The position numbers and the translations under genes are program-made. Below the pieces are notes generated by a model. That model saw only the letters and a program-made list of their open reading frames with translations. It was not told the origin of the DNA and did not search any database. From UBA5018 sp947463165 (GTDB lineage Bacteria; Cyanobacteriota; Cyanobacteriia; PCC-6307; Cyanobiaceae), in assembly GCA_943371245.1 (NCBI GenBank), contig CALRTY020000009.1, positions 53,074-117,073 of the forward strand: a stretch of 64,000 nucleotides of DNA, read 5' to 3'. Shown here piece by piece: positions 60,656 through 64,000 of this stretch. How positions within the stretch are numbered: position 1 is the first letter of the stretch; every line of letters begins with the position of its first letter.

Positions 60656-60966
60656 CAGCCGGGATCACTGAGTTCAGCCTTCAGCCAGCCCAGGCTGTTG
60701 GTTACCAGATCAATCGCCCGCTGCCGGGCCAGGGTTGGTTTGGCGGAGGTCGGGTCGTCGCCACTGAGCAGCTGCACCAGCGCGGCGCTGAGCTGCTCGG
60801 CGGCCCGGCGGGCCCGCTGGGTTTTAAGGGCATGCCAGTCGCGGTCTCCGATCGCCAGACTGCGCTGCAGGGCCACCGCCTGGGCGAGGGCTTCTCCTGG
60901 CCAACCGGCCTGGGCTTGGGCCCTGCTGAGGGGCCGGGAGCTGCTGGAGCTGTTGGGCTCAACCAC
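60637..60966 (-). CDS. DUF6439-like cyanobacterial protein
   Basis: A 109-residue helical protein: LSRAQAQAGWPGEALAQAVALQRSLAIGDRDWHALKTQRARRAAEQLSAALVQLLSG, then LVTNSLGWLKAELSDPGCPTH. It matches my memory of a conserved cyanobacterial family (DUF6439) without known function. GTG 60966 start. Confidence 0.65.
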   Translation of the reverse strand: MVEPNSSSSSRPLSRAQAQAGWPGEALAQAVALQRSLAIGDRDWHALKTQRARRAAEQLSAALVQLLSGDDPTSAKPTLARQRAIDLVTNSLGWLKAELSDPGCPTHQR

Positions 60967-61017
60967 AGAAATCAAACGGGATAGGCGATCATCTTGGCGT
61001 CAGCTGATCGGAATGGT

Positions 61018-61293
61018 GTGACGCGACGGGACAGCATTGGTATTAAGCGGCAGCGCCATCAGCCCGTGCGGCTGCTGCACAGGCTGGAGGGGCTCTTCCT
61101 CCAGGCCTCGCTCACAAGCCGCAGTAGCGGGGTGCAACAGCGGCGCGAACGCCAGAGGTTGGCCCTGGCCCAGCGGCTCCTGGATCCCCTGCCACCGGAA
61201 CTGACCCAGCCGGGCCGCTCACACCTGCTCTTCTGGCGCTGTCTGCGCTGGGGCTCGGTGGGCATGTTGATCGCCCTGGTGCTCAGGCCCTAG
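61018..61293 (+). CDS. Hypothetical protein with C-terminal membrane helix
   Basis: A 91-residue basic protein: RLLHRLEGLFLQASLTSRSSGVQQRRERQRLALAQRLLDPLPPEL, and a hydrophobic end FWRCLRWGSVGMLIALVLRP. GTG 61018 was chosen; a TTG lies at 60994. No family recognised. It is divergent from the DUF6439-like gene, with 51 bp between the starts. Confidence 0.5.
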   Translation: MTRRDSIGIKRQRHQPVRLLHRLEGLFLQASLTSRSSGVQQRRERQRLALAQRLLDPLPPELTQPGRSHLLFWRCLRWGSVGMLIALVLRP

Positions 61294-61421
61294 GCAGCCA
61301 TTGGAAAAACAGCACAGCTGGGATCCCCTGCCACCCGAGCACCTAGGAGGCATTGGAGCAGCCACGGGGCAGCATGGTCCTTGGCTCGGATATCCCAGTG
61401 GTGTTTTGAGTACACCTTTTT

Positions 61422-61540
61422 AAAGACATCTCGAAAATCTCATATCTCACCGATCTTTTTTGGCGATAAAAATTGCAGCCAATCACCTGCCCCTGAACTA
61501 GGGTGCCAGTTTGGCAATTTCTCGAAACAATTTCAAGGGC
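61422..61540. repeat. Dispersed MITE-like repeat, copy G
   Basis: Starts AAAGACATCTCGAAAATCTCATATCTCACCGATC and ends TTTCTCGAAACAATTTCAAGGGC. AATTGCAGCCAATCACCTGCCCCTGAACTAGGG replaces the usual middle. Confidence 0.7.
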
Positions 61541-61557
61541 ACATCTGAATAAAACCT

Positions 61558-61672
61558 CAAGGCACATCTGAATAAAACCAAGCTCAATCGCTGCTGTACT
61601 GCGAGAATCGTTGAAGCAGCCAGCCTTATTCTGATTCGTGGGAACCGAATGAGCGGATTTGATGCGCCCTTA
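61558..61672. repeat. Dispersed MITE-like repeat, copy H
   Basis: Starts AAGGCACATCTGAATAAAACCAAGCTCAATCG and ends GAATGAGCGGATTTGATGCGCCCTT, with TGCTGTACTGCGAGAATCGTTGAAGCAGCCAGCC inside. Its first 21 bases also occur 24 bp earlier (61535-61556), a small local duplication. Confidence 0.75.
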
Positions 61673-61773
61673 AGTTGATGATTAAAAGCATTATGGCTCT
61701 GCTAATTAATCAAAACTTCTCCTGGGGATTTTTGAGTAATATGAATTAAGATTATTTGTTTTTTATCGGTTAC

Positions 61774-61905
61774 TTATTTGCGAACTCCTTCGCTGTTGGT
61801 GTCACTGTTGTTTTGGTGGCCATGTAGGTGCTTTTCGCAGGCCATCGCAGCGCTACCTAGGCCCATCACCGCAGCAACCAGGGCGATCGATAGAAGGCGT
61901 TTCAA
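61774..61905 (-). CDS. Small secreted protein
   Basis: A 43-residue frame with a TTG start. It reads as a basic n-region (KRLL), a hydrophobic core SIALVAAVMGLGSAA and a signal cleavage site after AMA, followed by a short His/Asn/Asp-rich mature part (CEKHLHGHQNNSDTNSEGVRK). The mature peptide could bind metal through Cys and His. An ATG seven... bases upstream opens a three-codon frame (Met-Leu-Arg-stop) whose TGA overlaps the TTG. Too short for most gene finders. No homologue named. Confidence 0.55.
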   Translation of the reverse strand: MKRLLSIALVAAVMGLGSAAMACEKHLHGHQNNSDTNSEGVRK

Positions 61906-62094
61906 CGGAGCATGGCAGCAACTTTTATTTTAGGACACCCCAGAAGCGCTGCTCCGATGGCAAGCCAGGCGATCCCTAAATAGATGTTACTTTGCTGACA
62001 TTCAACCCCGGAGAGCCTGCGGAGAAAGTCCAAGCATAGATTACAAATCAGCTAATTTTTATTCTCACCAGTACAAACGCTGGCACTAAGTCTG
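61906..62094. other. Intergenic DNA, no feature recognised
   Basis: This stretch lies upstream of the small secreted gene and before the repeat tract. It presumably holds that gene's promoter. I see no RNA gene. Confidence 0.35.
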
Positions 62095-62480
62095 ATTTCA
62101 GCTAGAGCTCGGATTCCAGCTACAGCTCTGGCTTCAGCTTTATCCCCTTAAACAGCTGCTTGAACAGCCCCTTGCTGCAGCCAATGCTCCAGCTCCAGCC
62201 AAAGCACCACCTTCATCGCCATTCCCAGCTTCAGTTCAAGCCATTTAACAGCCCCCAGCCAAAGCCCAAGCTCCCGAACCGGCTCTCGCTCTAGCTCTAA
62301 TCCCCCAGGCCTTGAAAAGCCCCCTTCTCCAGTAAACGCTCCTGTCCCTGCTCCAGCTCCAGCAACAGCTCCGGAGTCAGCTCTAGCGCCAATCCCAGCC
62401 CTCGAACAGCCTCCTGCTCCTGCACCAGCCCTCGCCCAGTTATTGAGCCTGGCTCAGCTTCGCCATTCCCTGGGGGCATG
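62095..62480. repeat. Degenerate AGCTCCAGC-type tandem repeat
   Basis: Nearly 400 bp of repeating words such as AGCTCCAGCTCCAGCC, CAGCTCTGGCTTCAGC and TCCTGCTCCTGCACC, with a loose 6 to 15 nt period. Both strands have open frames (Pro/Ala-rich on plus, Glu/Leu-rich on minus) but neither looks like a gene. Confidence 0.7.
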
Positions 62481-62513
62481 CCATAGGCTGTGCATAGCAG
62501 CATCTAGATCAGC

Positions 62514-62735
62514 ATGAAAAAGACCGGTTATGTGTACCAGCCCGTGGAAAAATTTGGTGAGGGTCTAACTACCAATCGACCCTGGAATGTTAAGGCGCTA
62601 CAGGAGGTGGAACTGCTCAACGGAAGGGTGGCCATGCTCGGCTTTATGTTTGCCCTGGTTGGTGAGTTACTCACAGGTAAGGGGATAATCGGCCAACTGC
62701 TATGGATAGCAGGCTGGTTTCTGGGCAGAGTATGA
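62514..62735 (+). CDS. hli: High-light-inducible protein (Hlip/SCP)
   Basis: A 73-residue protein with one chlorophyll a/b-binding-type helix: EVELLNGRVAMLGFMFALVGELLTGKG contains the ExxNGRxAMxGF motif, with Glu and Asn/Arg for pigment binding. Hlips bind chlorophyll and carotenoid and protect assembling photosystems under high light. The N-terminus KKTGYVYQPVEKFGEGLTTN is somewhat long. The next gene overlaps it by 4 nt. Confidence 0.93.
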   Translation: MKKTGYVYQPVEKFGEGLTTNRPWNVKALQEVELLNGRVAMLGFMFALVGELLTGKGIIGQLLWIAGWFLGRV

Positions 62736-63166
62736 GTTATCCGATTGTTCCGCTTCACTCAATTGACAAGTATCTGTCTGGATCAGATCCGGTATTGGTA
62801 TTTGATGGCGGCTGTCCCTTCTGTGCTCATTTCGCCCTGGCCAGTGAGCTGCGCAGCGGCATCTCAAACCTGGTAATAGCCGACGGACGCCTCAACCATG
62901 ATTTGCGCCTTGCCCTGGCGGAGCGGGGCTATTACCTAGCCAATGGAGCAATGCTCTTGGCTGGTGGGCAGATTTTGCATGGATCAGCAGCGATCCAGTG
63001 GATCTGCCAGCGCATGAATACGAGCGATCCCCTGTTGAAGCTGCTCTCGACGCTGCTGGCCAGGCCCCAGCGGGCCGATAATCTCTATCCCCTGCTGCTG
63101 CTGGCTCGGCGGCTAGCCCTTGCCCTGAAGCGCCTGCCGGTGGACCCCGATAACGTTGATCATTAG
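62732..63166 (+). CDS. DUF393/DCC family thiol-disulfide oxidoreductase-like protein
   Basis: A 144-residue protein: PVLVFDGGCPFCAHFALA has the family DxxCxxC motif, followed by ISNLVIADGRLNHDLRLALAERG and LHGSAAIQWICQRM. The family has a thioredoxin-like fold, with activity little studied. The ATG at 62732 overlaps the hli stop as ATGA, so the two are coupled; a redox role in high-light response is a possible inference. Confidence 0.85.
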   Translation: MSYPIVPLHSIDKYLSGSDPVLVFDGGCPFCAHFALASELRSGISNLVIADGRLNHDLRLALAERGYYLANGAMLLAGGQILHGSAAIQWICQRMNTSDPLLKLLSTLLARPQRADNLYPLLLLARRLALALKRLPVDPDNVDH

Positions 63167-63224
63167 CATTGGCATTGGCATTGGCAAATCAGCAATTTTT
63201 TTGCAGGTCTTAAATTATCCACAA

Positions 63225-63253
63225 TAAAAAACCCCTGCTTTAGAGCAAGGGTT
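63225..63253 (-). terminator. Terminator of psbA
   Basis: ACCC.TGCT and AGCA.GGGT form a stem with loop TTAG. On the minus strand it is followed by TTTTTTATTG. It lies about 135 bp after the psbA stop; this 3' untranslated region has no other feature. Confidence 0.75.
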
Positions 63254-63388
63254 CAATAACTGTCTAATCTATAGAAATTTTTCTGAGATTAGTATTTAAT
63301 TAAAAGTGAAAGCAAAATTAGTGTTCAAATTTGACCAGATCGATCAGCGCAGGCTGAGGTTGTCAAGCCCCAGCCGGACTGTTTAGCC

Positions 63389-64000
63389 TCAGCCAATCGC
63401 AGGAGCGGTCAGAGCCACGGGGGTGGACTGAGCAGCTGCCAGGTCGAGGGGAAAGTTGTGAGCATTGCGCTCATGCATCACTTCCATACCCAGGCCAGCG
63501 CGGTTGAGCACGTCTGCCCAGGTGTTGATCACGCGGCCTTGGCCGTCGAGGATCGACTGGTTGAAGTTGAAGCCATTCAGGTTGAAGGCCATGGTGCTGA
63601 CGCCCAGGGCGGTGAACCAGATGCCAACCACAGGCCAAGCGGCCAGGAAAAAGTGGAGGGAGCGGCTGTTGTTGAAGGAGGCGTATTGGAAGATCAGGCG
63701 ACCGAAGTAACCGTGGGCAGCCACGATGTTGTAGGTCTCTTCTTCTTGGCCGAATTTGTAACCGTAATTCTGGGACTCAGCTTCGGTGGTTTCCCGAACG
63801 AGGCTGGAGGTTACCAGGGAGCCGTGCATGGCGGAGAACAAGCTGCCACCAAACACACCGGCTACACCCAACATGTGGAAGGGGTGCATCAGGATGTTGT
63901 GCTCAGCCTGGAACACCAACATGTAGTTGAAGGTGCCAGAGATGCCCAGGGGCATGGCGTCAGAGAAGGAACCCTGACCGAAGGGGTAGACCAGGAACAC
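63389..64000 (-). CDS. psbA: Photosystem II D1 protein, C-terminal part (cut by window edge)
   Basis: The last ~203 residues of D1, the reaction-centre subunit binding QB and ligating the Mn4CaO5 cluster. The segment GTFNYMLVFQAEHNILMHPFHMLGVAGVF includes the His that serves P680 and the iron; VRETTEAESQNYGYKFGQEEETYNIVAAHGYFGRLIFQYASFNNSRS is the QB pocket. The mature end NFPLDLA precedes the processed tail ending ALTAPAIG. Glu/Gln130, which separates D1 forms, is outside the window. Confidence 0.98.
   Translation of the reverse strand: MFLVYPFGQGSFSDAMPLGISGTFNYMLVFQAEHNILMHPFHMLGVAGVFGGSLFSAMHGSLVTSSLVRETTEAESQNYGYKFGQEEETYNIVAAHGYFGRLIFQYASFNNSRSLHFFLAAWPVVGIWFTALGVSTMAFNLNGFNFNQSILDGQGRVINTWADVLNRAGLGMEVMHERNAHNFPLDLAAAQSTPVALTAPAIG

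Noticed and set aside
62297..62503. Glu/Leu-rich frame on the minus strand
   Set aside because: Entirely made of the AGCTCCAGC-type repeat, so its openness and coiled-coil look are expected by composition.
1..64000. tRNA, rRNA and CRISPR arrays
   Set aside because: No T-arm-like GGTTCRANYCC with a cloverleaf context, no rRNA segments, and the tandem repeats lack the spacer structure of CRISPR arrays.

Overview
This is high-GC cyanobacterial chromosome, most likely from a freshwater or brackish picocyanobacterium of the Cyanobium/Synechococcus type. Evidence: psbA (D1), psb28, petG, cytochrome cM, a high-light-inducible protein, GUN4, chlI, a plant-type lycopene cyclase (crtL), a CAAD/CURT1-like membrane protein, and the small RNA Yfr1 between guaB3 and trxA. 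Genes are packed in short operons with 1-4 nt overlaps, many GTG or TTG starts, and little intergenic DNA except where repeats have accumulated. No rRNA, tRNA or CRISPR array was seen.

Layout. 1-9 kb: leuA (5' part only) with a NYN-domain gene, a GH57 glucan enzyme, crtL, gyrA, a DUF39 homocysteine-synthesis gene and a CAAD protein. 9-17 kb: guaB3, Yfr1, trxA, an AT-rich repeat-bearing gap, then gnd and pgl (oxidative pentose phosphate pathway), a CIA30 protein, a peroxiredoxin, a VanX-type dipeptidase and an RRM RNA-binding protein. 18-29 kb: small and poorly known genes (free J-domain protein, short SepF homologue, DUF429), aroB, ispF, a methyltransferase, larB, an MFS carrier and a DUF1400 hydrolase. 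29-41 kb: peptide/nickel-type ABC transport genes, hom, sufE, then an operon DUF3370-chlI-ruvC-5-FTHF cyclo-ligase, and cytM-trmJ-class A serine hydrolase divergent from petG. 42-50 kb: rsmD, hisH, secDF, pdhB, ispE, rsmA. 50-55 kb: an accessory island with two AT-richer small genes (one a decayed remnant) and a 1124-residue TIR-CHAT-STAND-TPR protein. 55-64 kb: two AI-2E/PerM permeases, psb28, selU, GUN4, a HATPase, small genes, a repeat-filled 1.2 kb gap, hli, a DCC-family thiol protein and the 3' part of psbA.

Three signals run across the window. (1) A dispersed 105-130 bp intergenic repeat with imperfect terminal inverted repeats (GGGCAYCTCGAAAAA ... TTTTTCGAGGTGCCC) occurs at least eight times and looks like a MITE or REP-like family. 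(2) Degenerate tandem repeats, mostly of 15 or 18 nt (also 6 and 19), occur between genes and at gene ends; where they enter reading frames they add pentapeptide- or hexapeptide-periodic tails, linkers and loops. (3) Upstream of secD, a ~104 bp tandem duplication carries two homologous ribosome-site-preceded reading frames of 17 and 20 codons.

The best candidate for an undescribed system is the TIR-CHAT-STAND-TPR protein at 51.7-55.0 kb. It joins a putative NADase domain and a putative caspase-like protease domain on one signal-transduction ATPase, next to the remains of a small gene of a type I recall near such conflict proteins.
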